64,000 nt of DNA from CAWKMN01 sp963850765. GTDB lineage: Bacteria > Chloroflexota > Anaerolineae > Aggregatilineales > Aggregatilineaceae. The position numbers were made by a program, and so were the translations under genes. Below are positions 45,823-54,082 of this stretch, piece by piece (position 1 is the stretch's first letter; every line of letters begins with the position of its first letter). The stretch is taken from positions 310,001 to 374,000 of the forward strand of contig CAWKMN010000006.1 of the NCBI GenBank assembly GCA_963850765.1, given 5' to 3'. The notes under the pieces were generated by a model, which did not search any database, was not told where the DNA came from, and saw nothing but the letters and a program-made list of their open reading frames with translations.

Positions 45823-46889
45823 GATTTTCTCCTGAAGGGCCGCAGTATAAACCCTCTGAATTCGGGCGACTGGAGCAGCAGAACCGCCAGCACCACGAGA
45901 GCCTTGACGACCAGGTTCGCGGTTGGGTGCAGTTTGCTGACGTACAGGCCGGTGATCAGGCTCTGGATCACCAGCGCCCCCAACGCGCTCGTAATCAGGT
46001 TAAAACGTCCGCCGGTCAGCACCGTGCCCCCGATAACGACGGCCAGGATGGCGTCGAGTTCCGCCCATTCGCCCGCCTTGTGGGGATCGGCTGACTTGAC
46101 TTCGCCGGCGACCTTCAGACCCGCCACGGCGGCACACATGCCGGACACGACATAGACGAACAGCTTGATGAGGGTGGCATTGATCCCGGCATAGTGGCTG
46201 GCCCGCGCGTTGATCCCGACCGATTCAATCATCATTCCAATGGCCGTCTTGCGCACGATCACATAAACGACCAGCACCATGACCAGGGACAGGATGATCG
46301 GGAATGGTATGCCGTAGATGACGCCCCGGCCCACAAAAGCGAGGGTTTCGTTGGTATAGGTGGGCGACTGTCCCTCGGTGATCATCTGCGCGATACCACG
46401 GCCCGCAATCATTAAAATGAGGGTGGCAATAATCGGTTGGATATCCATGAAGGCGACCAGGATCCCATTCCAGAGCCCGCACAAGGCCCCGACGCCCACG
46501 GCGATGAGAATGACAAACCCCGGCGTGTAGAGGATGTTGTCGGAGCCGCGCTCGTAGCGGTTGATCAGCACAACGGCCACGGCGGTGCAGATCGCCATCA
46601 CCGCGCCCACCGACAGGTCAATGCCCTTGGTGGCGATCACCAGGGTCATGCCGATCGACAGCATCACAATGGGAGCCGCGCTGTCGAGGATATTGATTGG
46701 GCTGCCGATCAGCCGGCCGTTCACCAACCGGATCGAAAAGAAGTTGTCTGAAATGAGCCGGTTCGCGATCAGGATAATAATCAGCGCCATCACCGTCCAG
46801 AAGGCGCGGCTGTTGCGCCGGATGAGGTCGGCCAGGCCGAATTCGCTCATTCTATTTCTCAGGGAAGTGGTGCTTACGTGTTGGCTCAT
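45819..46889 (-). CDS. ytfT: Sugar ABC transporter permease (YtfT/RbsC type)
   Basis: A 356-residue permease with MLSIGMTLVIATKGIDLSVGAVMAICTAVAVVL and ILAVVIGGTVLTGGRFNLITS, both typical of the RbsC/YtfT class. About eight to ten membrane helices. It starts two bases after the ATPase stop and overlaps the next permease gene by four bases. It forms a heterodimeric channel with the product of 44815-45822. Confidence 0.87.
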   Translation of the reverse strand: MSQHVSTTSLRNRMSEFGLADLIRRNSRAFWTVMALIIILIANRLISDNFFSIRLVNGRLIGSPINILDSAAPIVMLSIGMTLVIATKGIDLSVGAVMAICTAVAVVLINRYERGSDNILYTPGFVILIAVGVGALCGLWNGILVAFMDIQPIIATLILMIAGRGIAQMITEGQSPTYTNETLAFVGRGVIYGIPFPIILSLVMVLVVYVIVRKTAIGMMIESVGINARASHYAGINATLIKLFVYVVSGMCAAVAGLKVAGEVKSADPHKAGEWAELDAILAVVIGGTVLTGGRFNLITSALGALVIQSLITGLYVSKLHPTANLVVKALVVLAVLLLQSPEFRGFILRPFRRKS

Positions 46890-46891
46890 GA

Positions 46892-48412
46892 TTACTGCTC
46901 CGCAATCGCCTGCATAATCATATTTTCGCTGATGTCATCCCCTTCCAGTTCGGTGAGCTTTTTACGGTCGCGCAGCACCACGACTCGATCACTGTAATCG
47001 ACCACTTCGCCCAACTCTGAGGAAATAATCATCATCGCTTTGCCGTCTTTCGCCAGACGCTTGATGATGTTGATGATCTCCGCGTGTGCGCCAACATCGA
47101 TACCGCGCGTCGGCTCATCGAGGATCAGCAGCTCGGGGTTCGAAACCAGCCAGCGCGCCAGAATCACCTTCTGCTGGTTCCCGCCGGATAAGGACTTGAC
47201 CGGCGTATCCGAGTCCGGGGTGACGATGCGCAGCGCTTCGATCATGTCGAGCGCCAACTGCTGCTGCTTTTTGTAGGAGAGGAATTTGAACCAACCGAGT
47301 TTCGCTTGCAGCGCGAGGATAATGTTTTCGCGCACGGACAAATCCGCGATAATGCCCTCAACCTTACGATCTTCCGGGCACAGGCCAAACCCCTGGCGGA
47401 TCGCCTGCCGTGGTGAACCGAGAGTCACCTTCTGGCCGCGCACACGGGCCTCACCTTTTTCGCTTTTGACGATGCCGAAGATCAGATGGGCGGTTTCGGT
47501 CCGTCCCGATCCGAGCAGGCCGGCCAGCCCCACAATCTCGCCCTTGTTGATGTCGAGATCAAACGGCTCCATCTTGCTGTGATGCGCGAAGCCGCGCACC
47601 TGCAAGAATGCCTCGCGGTCAACCCTGCCGTTGGTGCCCCGTTTTTGCCCGGCGACCAGTTCTTCGGTCAGTTCGCGACCCAGCATCTCGGTAATCAGCT
47701 TCATCTTGGAGAGCTCGCTGACCTGATGCTCGCCCACTTTGCGCCCGTTGCGCAGCACGGTGATGCGGTCTGCAATTTCGTAGACCTGATCGAGAAAATG
47801 CGTGATGAGCACCACGCCGATCCCGCGTTCTTTGAGCGAGCGCAGCACCGAAAAGAGGGTTTCGACTTCGTGGCGATCCAGGCTGGAGGTAGGCTCATCC
47901 AGGATCAGCACTTTCACCGACAGGTCAACCCCGCGCACAATCGCCACGATTTGCTGGATGGCGATCGAATAGGAGGACAGATCGCGGGTGACATCAATAT
48001 CAATGTTGAAGGTCTTGAGCAGGTCGCGCGCCTGCCGGTTAGCCGCCCGCATGTTGATGAGCCCAAAGCGCATCGGCTGCCGTCCCAGGTAGATGTTTTC
48101 GGCTACCGACAGCGTCGGGATCAGGTTGATCTCCTGATAGACGGCGCTGATGCCAAGCCCCTGGGCATGGCGCGGGCTGTGCGGGTCGATCTCTTTGCCT
48201 TCCAGATAAATGCTGCCCGCATCTTTTTTGTAGACCCCTGTGATCAGCTTAATCAGGGTGGATTTCCCGGCGCCATTTTCCCCCAACAGAGCATGAATCT
48301 CGCCGGGAAGGAGGTTAAAATCGACACTGTCCAGGGCCGGTGTCGCGGTAAAGGTTTTGGTGAGGCTCCGTGTCTCCAACAGGGGAGACGATTTTGGCTC
48401 GTTGGCGCTCAT
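46892..48412 (-). CDS. ytfR: Sugar ABC transporter ATPase with two nucleotide-binding domains (YtfR type)
   Basis: A 506-residue tandem ATPase of the RbsA/MglA/YtfR family. Domain 1 has ALLGENGAGKSTLIKLI near residue 40. Its signature region is degenerate (DLSSYSIAIQQIVAIVRG replaces LSxGxxQ), which is normal for this class. Domain 2 has GLAGLLGSGRTETAHLIFG and the good signature VKSLSGGNQQKVILARWL, then LILDEPTRGIDVGA. It powers import by the two permeases downstream. A region with several hairpins separates it from the binding-protein gene. Confidence 0.92.
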   Translation of the reverse strand: MSANEPKSSPLLETRSLTKTFTATPALDSVDFNLLPGEIHALLGENGAGKSTLIKLITGVYKKDAGSIYLEGKEIDPHSPRHAQGLGISAVYQEINLIPTLSVAENIYLGRQPMRFGLINMRAANRQARDLLKTFNIDIDVTRDLSSYSIAIQQIVAIVRGVDLSVKVLILDEPTSSLDRHEVETLFSVLRSLKERGIGVVLITHFLDQVYEIADRITVLRNGRKVGEHQVSELSKMKLITEMLGRELTEELVAGQKRGTNGRVDREAFLQVRGFAHHSKMEPFDLDINKGEIVGLAGLLGSGRTETAHLIFGIVKSEKGEARVRGQKVTLGSPRQAIRQGFGLCPEDRKVEGIIADLSVRENIILALQAKLGWFKFLSYKKQQQLALDMIEALRIVTPDSDTPVKSLSGGNQQKVILARWLVSNPELLILDEPTRGIDVGAHAEIINIIKRLAKDGKAMMIISSELGEVVDYSDRVVVLRDRKKLTELEGDDISENMIMQAIAEQ

Positions 48413-48483
48413 AGGTGGCTTTACCTGAAAACTATGATTTTTCCAGAAGTTGTCGAGGGACTACCCCAAATATGTTATGATAT

Positions 48484-48640
48484 TTTTGGAGCGTGTTATG
48501 CGTTCGCATAACGATTGTTGGCTCATAACACGCTCCGGTGAGGGGGGGAACCAACCGGCTGTCGGCACAGCCTTGCTGGTTTCCCCCTGAGTATCCGAGA
48601 CGGAAAGGCTGTTTCAGCCTCCCGCGGCGATACTCGGTAG
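48484..48640 (-). promoter_or_regulatory. Multi-hairpin region between ytfQ and ytfR
   Basis: Three potential stems lie in the gap. GGAGCGTGTTATG (48488-48500) pairs with CATAACACGCTCC (48524-48536) over 13 bases. GGGGGAACCA (about 48545-48554) pairs imperfectly with TGGTTTCCCCC (about 48579-48589), with an inner GGCTGT/ACAGCC. GAGTATC (about 48590) pairs with GATACTC (about 48628). No T-tract follows on the minus strand. Such structures may cap the binding-protein mRNA and lower expression of the ATPase and permeases. Confidence 0.6.
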
Positions 48641-48650
48641 TCGCATGACT

Positions 48651-49601
48651 TTACTGATGATCCGCATCGTAGGCCGCGCGGGTGGTGTACAGCTTGCCAC
48701 CGACCGGGATCCACTTCGGCAGTTCTTCGCCATTCAAGGTCGCAACCACAGCGTCAAACGCAGGGCCACCCATGAAGGGGCTGAGCTCGACCGTCGCGTT
48801 GGCTTCGCCCGCATCCAGCGATACGAAAATGTCGGGGATGGCATCAACCGAGACCATCAGAATATCCTGGGCAGGAACCAGCCCGGCTTCCTTGATGGCT
48901 TCGATCGCACCAATGCCCATGTCATCATTGTGAGCAAACACGGCGCAGATGTTGGCGGGGTCTTCGGCGCTCAGGAAGCTTTCCATCACGGCCTTACCTT
49001 CGGTGCGGACAAAGTTGCCCGTTTCGGAGCGGATAATCTGCATGTTGGGGAAGAGGGCGATAACTTCGCGGAAGCCCTTGGCGCGATCCTCAGCGGCGGC
49101 CGAACCCACGGTGCCGTACAGTTCCACGATATTGCACTTGCCCGAGGTTGCCTGAACAAGCCACGCAGCGGCCAGACGGCCTTCGTGCACGAAGTCAGAC
49201 GAAACGCGGGTCACATACAGCGACGGATCGGAGTCGACGTTGCGGTCCACAATCACCACGGGGATACCCGCATCGGCGGCTTCCTGCAGAACCTCGTCCC
49301 AGCCACTTTCGAGTACGGGCGCGAGAATGATCGCATCCACATCACCCTGAGCGATCCAGGCGCGGATGGCGGCGATCTGGTTTTCCTGCTGCTGCTGGGC
49401 ATCCGAGAAGAGCAGATTGATGCCGCGGGCTTCGGCTTCGGCCTTTACGGCATTGGTGAAGGAGGTGCGCCAGGCGCTTTCGGAACCGATCTGCGAAAAG
49501 CCGATGGTCAGGCCAGCGCCGGTGTTATCCTGGGCCATCGCCACCGGGGCGACAAACGACAGGATGAGGACAACAAGGACGAACCATTTAACGTACCGCA
49601 T
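48651..49601 (-). CDS. ytfQ: Sugar ABC transporter substrate-binding protein (YtfQ type)
   Basis: A 316-residue exported binding protein. The signal peptide covers residues 1-23 (ending AMAQ). GLTIGFSQIGSESAWRTSFTNAVKAEAEARGINL is the classic YtfQ opening, followed by VDAIILAPVLESGWDEVLQEAADAGIPVVIVDRNV. YtfQ binds galactofuranose in E. coli. AGGAG lies before the ATG. A palindromic LacI-type operator and promoter lie about 150 bases upstream. A close paralogue is encoded at 50912-51883. Confidence 0.9.
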   Translation of the reverse strand: MRYVKWFVLVVLILSFVAPVAMAQDNTGAGLTIGFSQIGSESAWRTSFTNAVKAEAEARGINLLFSDAQQQQENQIAAIRAWIAQGDVDAIILAPVLESGWDEVLQEAADAGIPVVIVDRNVDSDPSLYVTRVSSDFVHEGRLAAAWLVQATSGKCNIVELYGTVGSAAAEDRAKGFREVIALFPNMQIIRSETGNFVRTEGKAVMESFLSAEDPANICAVFAHNDDMGIGAIEAIKEAGLVPAQDILMVSVDAIPDIFVSLDAGEANATVELSPFMGGPAFDAVVATLNGEELPKWIPVGGKLYTTRAAYDADHQ

Positions 49602-49747
49602 TTTATTCTCCTGTTATGACATGACTAGAAAACGAACAGCAATTGGTGAGGTGGGGGGATGGTTGATTATTGATCGCGGATCAATCTCCTCTCTTCCGCC
49701 CGGACTAGGGGCGATTAGAAAATGCAGGCTATAGATCGCGGATGATG

Positions 49748-49798
49748 CTATGTGTGAACGCTCACACATAGTAAATCATGGTTTTTGAGCCATGTCAA
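49748..49798 (-). promoter_or_regulatory. Promoter and LacI-type operator upstream of ytfQ
   Basis: On the minus strand TTGACA (49798-49793), 17 bases, then TTTACT (49775-49770) form a sigma-70-like promoter. The perfect palindrome TGTGTGAACGCTCACACA lies within 49748-49771, overlapping the start site region. The half-site TGTGA resembles operators of LacI/GalR proteins. The likely regulator is encoded next door at 49850-50890. Confidence 0.7.
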
Positions 49799-49849
49799 GC
49801 TTTGCGCAAAAGTGTCCTGGATTGAAGAAAAGAGAGGGTATTACGAACG

Positions 49850-50890
49850 TTATACCGCCTGCGTGCTGGACCGGAAGATCACGCGGGGCTGGATCAAGCG
49901 CTGCTGCAGCGGGATATCGAGCTCGTCCATGCGCTGCATCAGGTATTCAAACCCGGTCACGCCAAGTTGAATCAGGTTGCGGCGCACCGTGGTCAGAGGG
50001 GGGGAAAAATAGGCGGCTTCAGGAATATCGTCGAACCCGACGACCGATACATCCTCAGGCACCGACAGCCCGGCCTCGTGCAGCGCCCGGATCACTCCGA
50101 GCGCCATGCTGTCGTTCGCGGCGATGATGGCCGTGCAGTCGTGCGGATCGGCCAGGAGTTTCTTGGCGGCGCGGTATCCGCCCGATACGGTCCAGTTCGC
50201 CTCGATATAAACCGGCAGATCCCGGCTGTGCGCCTGGAAGGTTTGCACGCAGGCTTCGTGCCGTACCTGGGCATTGAGCCAGTCCAGCGGGCCGCTGATC
50301 TCGCAGAACCGGGTGTGACCCTGTTGGATCAGGTGCTCAACCAACTGCTCGGTGCCGTATGCCTCGTCTACGACGACCGAAGGGGTGTTCGACGCCTGAT
50401 GGCTGTCAATAAATACGAAGGGGGTATCTCCGCAGATCGCCTGGATCTCTTCAACCGATAGACTCTGCACCGGGACGATCAGGATCAATCCATCAACCGC
50501 CCAGGCTTTGACATTTTCCAGCGCCTCGACAAGCTGCTGTTTCGGCTCGGTGATGTTGATCAGAATCACGTCAAAGCCGCTGGTTTTTGCGGCGAGTTCG
50601 ACATTCAGCGCGATTTCGGACAGCCCGGGGAACCAACTCCCATATAACACCGTGGCAATGATCTTGGAGGATTTGGACGCCAGCTTGGTCGCCGCTTTGC
50701 TCGGACGGTAGCCCAGCGTATCAATCGCTTCGCGTACCCGCTGGCGCACGTCTTTGGATACATAGGGGTGATCGTTGATTACCCGCGAGACGGTCTGGTA
50801 CGAGACCCCGGCGAGTTTGGCAACATCCAACATCGTTGGACGTGATGATTTGAAATTGGGCATTGAACGTTCCGGTCGTATCAGGTTCAT
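49850..50890 (-). CDS. LacI-family transcriptional regulator
   Basis: A 346-residue repressor. The helix-turn-helix is at residues about 15-60 (TMLDVAKLAGVSYQTVSRVINDHPYVSKDVRQRV), with the hinge helix GYRPSKAATKLASKSSKI. The sugar-binding domain follows (VDGLILIVPVQSL, ALGVIRALHEAGLSVPEDVSVVGFDDIPEAAYFSPPLTTV). It is 21 bases after a binding-protein gene and directly upstream of ytfQRT, so it probably controls both. An in-frame ATG at 50863 is an alternative start. The palindrome at 49748-49771 is its probable operator. Confidence 0.92.
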   Translation of the reverse strand: MNLIRPERSMPNFKSSRPTMLDVAKLAGVSYQTVSRVINDHPYVSKDVRQRVREAIDTLGYRPSKAATKLASKSSKIIATVLYGSWFPGLSEIALNVELAAKTSGFDVILINITEPKQQLVEALENVKAWAVDGLILIVPVQSLSVEEIQAICGDTPFVFIDSHQASNTPSVVVDEAYGTEQLVEHLIQQGHTRFCEISGPLDWLNAQVRHEACVQTFQAHSRDLPVYIEANWTVSGGYRAAKKLLADPHDCTAIIAANDSMALGVIRALHEAGLSVPEDVSVVGFDDIPEAAYFSPPLTTVRRNLIQLGVTGFEYLMQRMDELDIPLQQRLIQPRVIFRSSTQAV

Positions 50891-50911
50891 TTAGGCGGCG
50901 AGAGCGAACTC

Positions 50912-51883
50912 TCACCGCGCGCGTTTAGCGTATTCTTCGGCGGCCGTGTTGGGGAAATAAATCCCGCCGGTCACGGGGATCCACTTCGGCACGCTTTCGC
51001 CGTTCAGATAAGCGACGATCGCATCAAAGGCCGGGCCGGCCATATAGGGGCTCAGCTCAACCGTCGCATTGGCATCTCCATCCATCATCGCTTTGAAGAT
51101 GTCCGGGATGGCATCAACCGAGACAATCAGAATATCCTCGCTCGGATCCAGCCCGGCCTCTTTGATCGCCTCGATAGCCCCGATCGCCATATCGTCATTG
51201 TGCGACCACACCGCGCAGATCTGCGCCGGATCCTCGGTGTGCAGAATACTTTCCATGACCTCTTTGCCCATCGCCCGCCGAAAATCGCCCGTCTGCGATA
51301 CGATGATCTGCATCTGGGGAAACAGCGTGATCACCTCGTTAAAACCGATCTGGCGATCCCGCGCCGCACTGGATCCGGCGGTGCCTTCAAGCTCGACAAT
51401 ATTGCAGTCTCCCGACGTGGCCTGGGCCAGCCACGCCGCCGCCAGACGACCCTCAAGCACAAAATCGGACGATACACGGGTCAGGTAAAGCGATTCGTCC
51501 GCGGTCACGTTCCGGTCGATGATCACCACCGGGATGTTGGCCGCCCGGACTTCCTGAAGGGTCTGCGCCCAGCCCGTTTCGATCACCGGGGCCAGAATGA
51601 TCGCGTCTACTTGCTGCTCGATAAAGGAATGAATCGCCTCGATCTGGGCTTCCTGGCTGTTTTCGGCATTGAGAAACAAGAGGTTGATCCCGCGTCGTTC
51701 GGCCTCGGCCAGGGTGATTTCGGTGAAGGCGGTGCGCCAATCACTTTCGGAGCCAACCTGCGAGAAGCCTATTGTCAGTCCTCGACCTTCGTCATCCTGC
51801 GCCTGAGCCCGCGTCAACGGAACGGCCAGGACGGCGCATAAACAGATCAAAAACCACAGCCCTCTGGCGTTTCTCTGCTTCAT
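50912..51883 (-). CDS. Second sugar-binding protein, YtfQ paralogue
   Basis: A 323-residue exported binding protein closely related to 48651-49601. Signal peptide (ending AQAQ), then GLTIGFSQVGSESDWRTAFTEITLAEAERRGINL and VDAIILAPVIETGWAQTLQEVRAANIPVVIIDRNV. It begins the cluster with no dedicated permease, and the LacI gene follows 21 bases later. It could feed the same membrane complex with another sugar, or act as a sensor. Confidence 0.87.
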   Translation of the reverse strand: MKQRNARGLWFLICLCAVLAVPLTRAQAQDDEGRGLTIGFSQVGSESDWRTAFTEITLAEAERRGINLLFLNAENSQEAQIEAIHSFIEQQVDAIILAPVIETGWAQTLQEVRAANIPVVIIDRNVTADESLYLTRVSSDFVLEGRLAAAWLAQATSGDCNIVELEGTAGSSAARDRQIGFNEVITLFPQMQIIVSQTGDFRRAMGKEVMESILHTEDPAQICAVWSHNDDMAIGAIEAIKEAGLDPSEDILIVSVDAIPDIFKAMMDGDANATVELSPYMAGPAFDAIVAYLNGESVPKWIPVTGGIYFPNTAAEEYAKRAR

Positions 51884-52212
51884 GAGTGCCCCCGGTCAAA
51901 GAATATGTTTTTGGAAAACGGGAAGTGCGTTTATTATGGTGAAGGGCAGCCCGAGCCCAGCTAACAACATATATTTCAAATATCAGCTTTCAGGCGGTTC
52001 TTTACCATTGTACTCCAAACGCTCATTTTAACAATCAGCGCCGGGCGGACGGAAGGCTCGGCGCATCAAAATGGCCTCTCCTCCGACAGGCAAGCAGGGG
52101 ACACAGCCTTAATCGACCACCGACAAAGACAAAGGCGGGTTTGTTAACCCGCCCCTACACTTTTTCCCCCAAATGTATCCGCGATCTCTGCGCCTCTGCG
52201 GTTCGATCTTTC
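51884..52212. other. Intergenic region between the sugar and GAF-kinase loci
   Basis: This gap contains an AT-rich stretch with ATATTTCAAATAT at about 51970-51982, probably part of the promoter for the gene at 51883. It also holds the palindrome GGCGGGTTTGTTAACCCGCC (52134-52153, copy 6) and a CTCTGCG-type run (52190-52203). No gene is visible. Confidence 0.5.
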
Positions 52213-53472
52213 TTATCCCTTGGGCAGCGGCAGACTGATATAAAACGTACTGCCGCGACCCGGCCCATCGCTCTCAGCCCACATGCGCCCACCGTGCGCC
52301 TCGACAAAGCCTTTGGCAATCGACAGCCCGAGCCCCATACCCCCGTGCCGCCGCGTCATGTGATCCTCGACCTGATGGAACGCCTCGAAGACGCGCTCAA
52401 GCTGATCCTGCGGGATGCCCACGCCAGTATCTTTGACCGTAATCCAGACGGCAGCCGGCTTGCGCTCATACGACAGCACGATCCGCCCACCGCTGGGCGT
52501 GAACTTGTTGGCGTTGTTCAGCAGGTTCGTCAGCGCCATGCCGAGCTTCAGCCGGTCCACCACGACGATGAGGCTCAGGTCGGGCGGGTGAACCTGGAGC
52601 GTATGGCCCTTAGCCTGCATCAGCCCTTCGACATCACTCTGCGCCGCCTGGAAGATCGCGGCCAGCGGGAGATGTTCGCGGACCAGATCGGCCTCGCCAA
52701 GCTTCAGATAGCGCAGGTTGATCATATCCTCGATCAGGTTGCGCATCCGCAAGGCGCTGTTCAGGACGGCGCTGGCATGCGCGCTGATTTCGCCCTGCGC
52801 ATCTTCTTTGAGAAACGTCGCGTATCCCAGGATCACACTCAGCGGGGTGCGGAGCTCGTGCGATGCGATGGAAATGAAATCGTTCTTGAGTTTATCGATC
52901 TGGTCCAGCTCGTTATAGGCGCGCTTAAGCTGCTCGATCATCTGCGCGTTTTTGATGGCAACCGCCGCCTGAGACGCCAGGATGAGCATATTCCGCCGGT
53001 CATCGTCTGTCCAGCGGCCTTCTTTTTTGTTCACCGCTTCGAGCACGCCGATCGGCTCGTCCTTGTAACGCATCGGCACACCGATCAGGGAGCGCGTATC
53101 AAAGCCGCTCTTGGCGTCGGCGGCCCGAAAATGCTGGGGATCGTTGGTCAGGTCGTCGCGCATAATCACGCGGTTTTCGCGCAGCACCGCACCGGCCAGG
53201 CTGCCTTCCAGCGGTACGAGAATATTCAGCAGGTTTTCGACAAAGGGATCGTTGGTCGTCGCGGCGACAAACCGAAGCTGATCGGTGATCGGATCGTATA
53301 ACATGACCGACGCGGACTCGGCGTTGGTGAGATCGGCTACGTGGTCCATGATCACCGAGAGCAGCGGGCGGAGTTCCAGCGTGGAATTGATCACGAGGCT
53401 GGCCTGCACCAGACGGTTCAGGCGATGAATTTCGCGCTCATAATCGGTGAGCAGGTCTGGCTGTCCGGTCAT
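52213..53472 (-). CDS. Cytoplasmic GAF-domain sensor histidine kinase
   Basis: A soluble histidine kinase of 419 residues from ATG 53472 (an in-frame ATG at 53502 is also possible). A GAF domain covers about residues 25-180 (LRPLLSVIMDHVADLTNAESASVMLYD, SLIGVPMRYKDEPIGVLEAVNKKEG). HisKA carries SHELRTPLSVILGYATFL. The ATPase domain shows LLNNANKFTPSGG, VKDTGVGIPQDQ and GGMGLGLSIAKGFVEAHGG. No receiver is fused or adjacent. The gene ends near the replication origin with no evident functional link. Confidence 0.9.
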   Translation of the reverse strand: MTGQPDLLTDYEREIHRLNRLVQASLVINSTLELRPLLSVIMDHVADLTNAESASVMLYDPITDQLRFVAATTNDPFVENLLNILVPLEGSLAGAVLRENRVIMRDDLTNDPQHFRAADAKSGFDTRSLIGVPMRYKDEPIGVLEAVNKKEGRWTDDDRRNMLILASQAAVAIKNAQMIEQLKRAYNELDQIDKLKNDFISIASHELRTPLSVILGYATFLKEDAQGEISAHASAVLNSALRMRNLIEDMINLRYLKLGEADLVREHLPLAAIFQAAQSDVEGLMQAKGHTLQVHPPDLSLIVVVDRLKLGMALTNLLNNANKFTPSGGRIVLSYERKPAAVWITVKDTGVGIPQDQLERVFEAFHQVEDHMTRRHGGMGLGLSIAKGFVEAHGGRMWAESDGPGRGSTFYISLPLPKG

Positions 53473-53633
53473 GTTACCCTTGCCTTTGGCGGTCTGAGGC
53501 ATCCCCTCAAGTGGGATTAATCCTACACGATAGCCCCATGGACAGCAATTCGTTGGGGGTGTGTGGGATAATGCCCTTAAGGATTGTTCTCCATCTGGAA
53601 TCTCTTTTATCTTTTAGCAGCCGTAGTAGAGTC

Positions 53634-54020
53634 TGTGGATATGTGGATAACTTCGGTCAGAATCATGCGATTCGGAGGGTGAACCCCCATATCTGGCGGC
53701 GAACACCCGTTTTGGCCCTATATCTGGCGGTGACTCGCGTCCGTTATCCCAAAAAGTTATCCACACAAATTGTGGATAACCTGGCAGTTATCCACAGTTA
53801 TCCACAATCGCTATTTGGAGCAAAAATGTCTGTTTTATCGCCTGACCACCATATCTGGGGGTCAGCCTGTGCCAAACCCCTACCTGTGGGGGTGGTGGGA
53901 TTTTGTGGGATAAAAAGTTATCCACAGGTTATCCACACTTATCCACAGGTTATCCACATACAATCCACAGGGTTATCCACATTCATTTCTAGTAATTTTT
54001 TGGTTTGTTCTACGTTTGTC
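53634..54020. other. oriC: Replication origin oriC with a DnaA-box cluster
   Basis: Ten perfect copies of TTATCCACA or its reverse TGTGGATAA lie at 53642-53650, 53757-53765, 53771-53779, 53788-53796, 53798-53806, 53918-53926, 53929-53937, 53939-53947, 53950-53958 and 53973-53981. Near matches lie at 53634 and 53960. The two dense groups are tightly spaced (9-17 bases). An AT-rich stretch at 53982-54020 (TTCATTTCTAGTAATTTTTT) next to the last box is a likely unwinding element. The dnaA gene follows immediately downstream on the map, so the cluster lies beyond the dnaA 3' end. This layout is typical of bacterial chromosomal origins. Confidence 0.93.
53688..53861 (+). repeat. Three CATATCTGG-type motifs inside oriC
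   Basis: CATATCTGGCGG (53688-53699), TATATCTGGCGG (53719-53730) and CATATCTGGGGG (53850-53861) share one orientation. The first two are 31 bases apart. Related motifs occur at 55928 and 55957 in the dnaA upstream region. Their function is unknown. They are a candidate site for a second origin-binding protein. Confidence 0.6.
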
Positions 54021-54082
54021 GGGGAATCGTAAAAAATCCGCCTGTCTGGGCGGATCGTCTTAAGCCGGATTCAAACGAAGAT

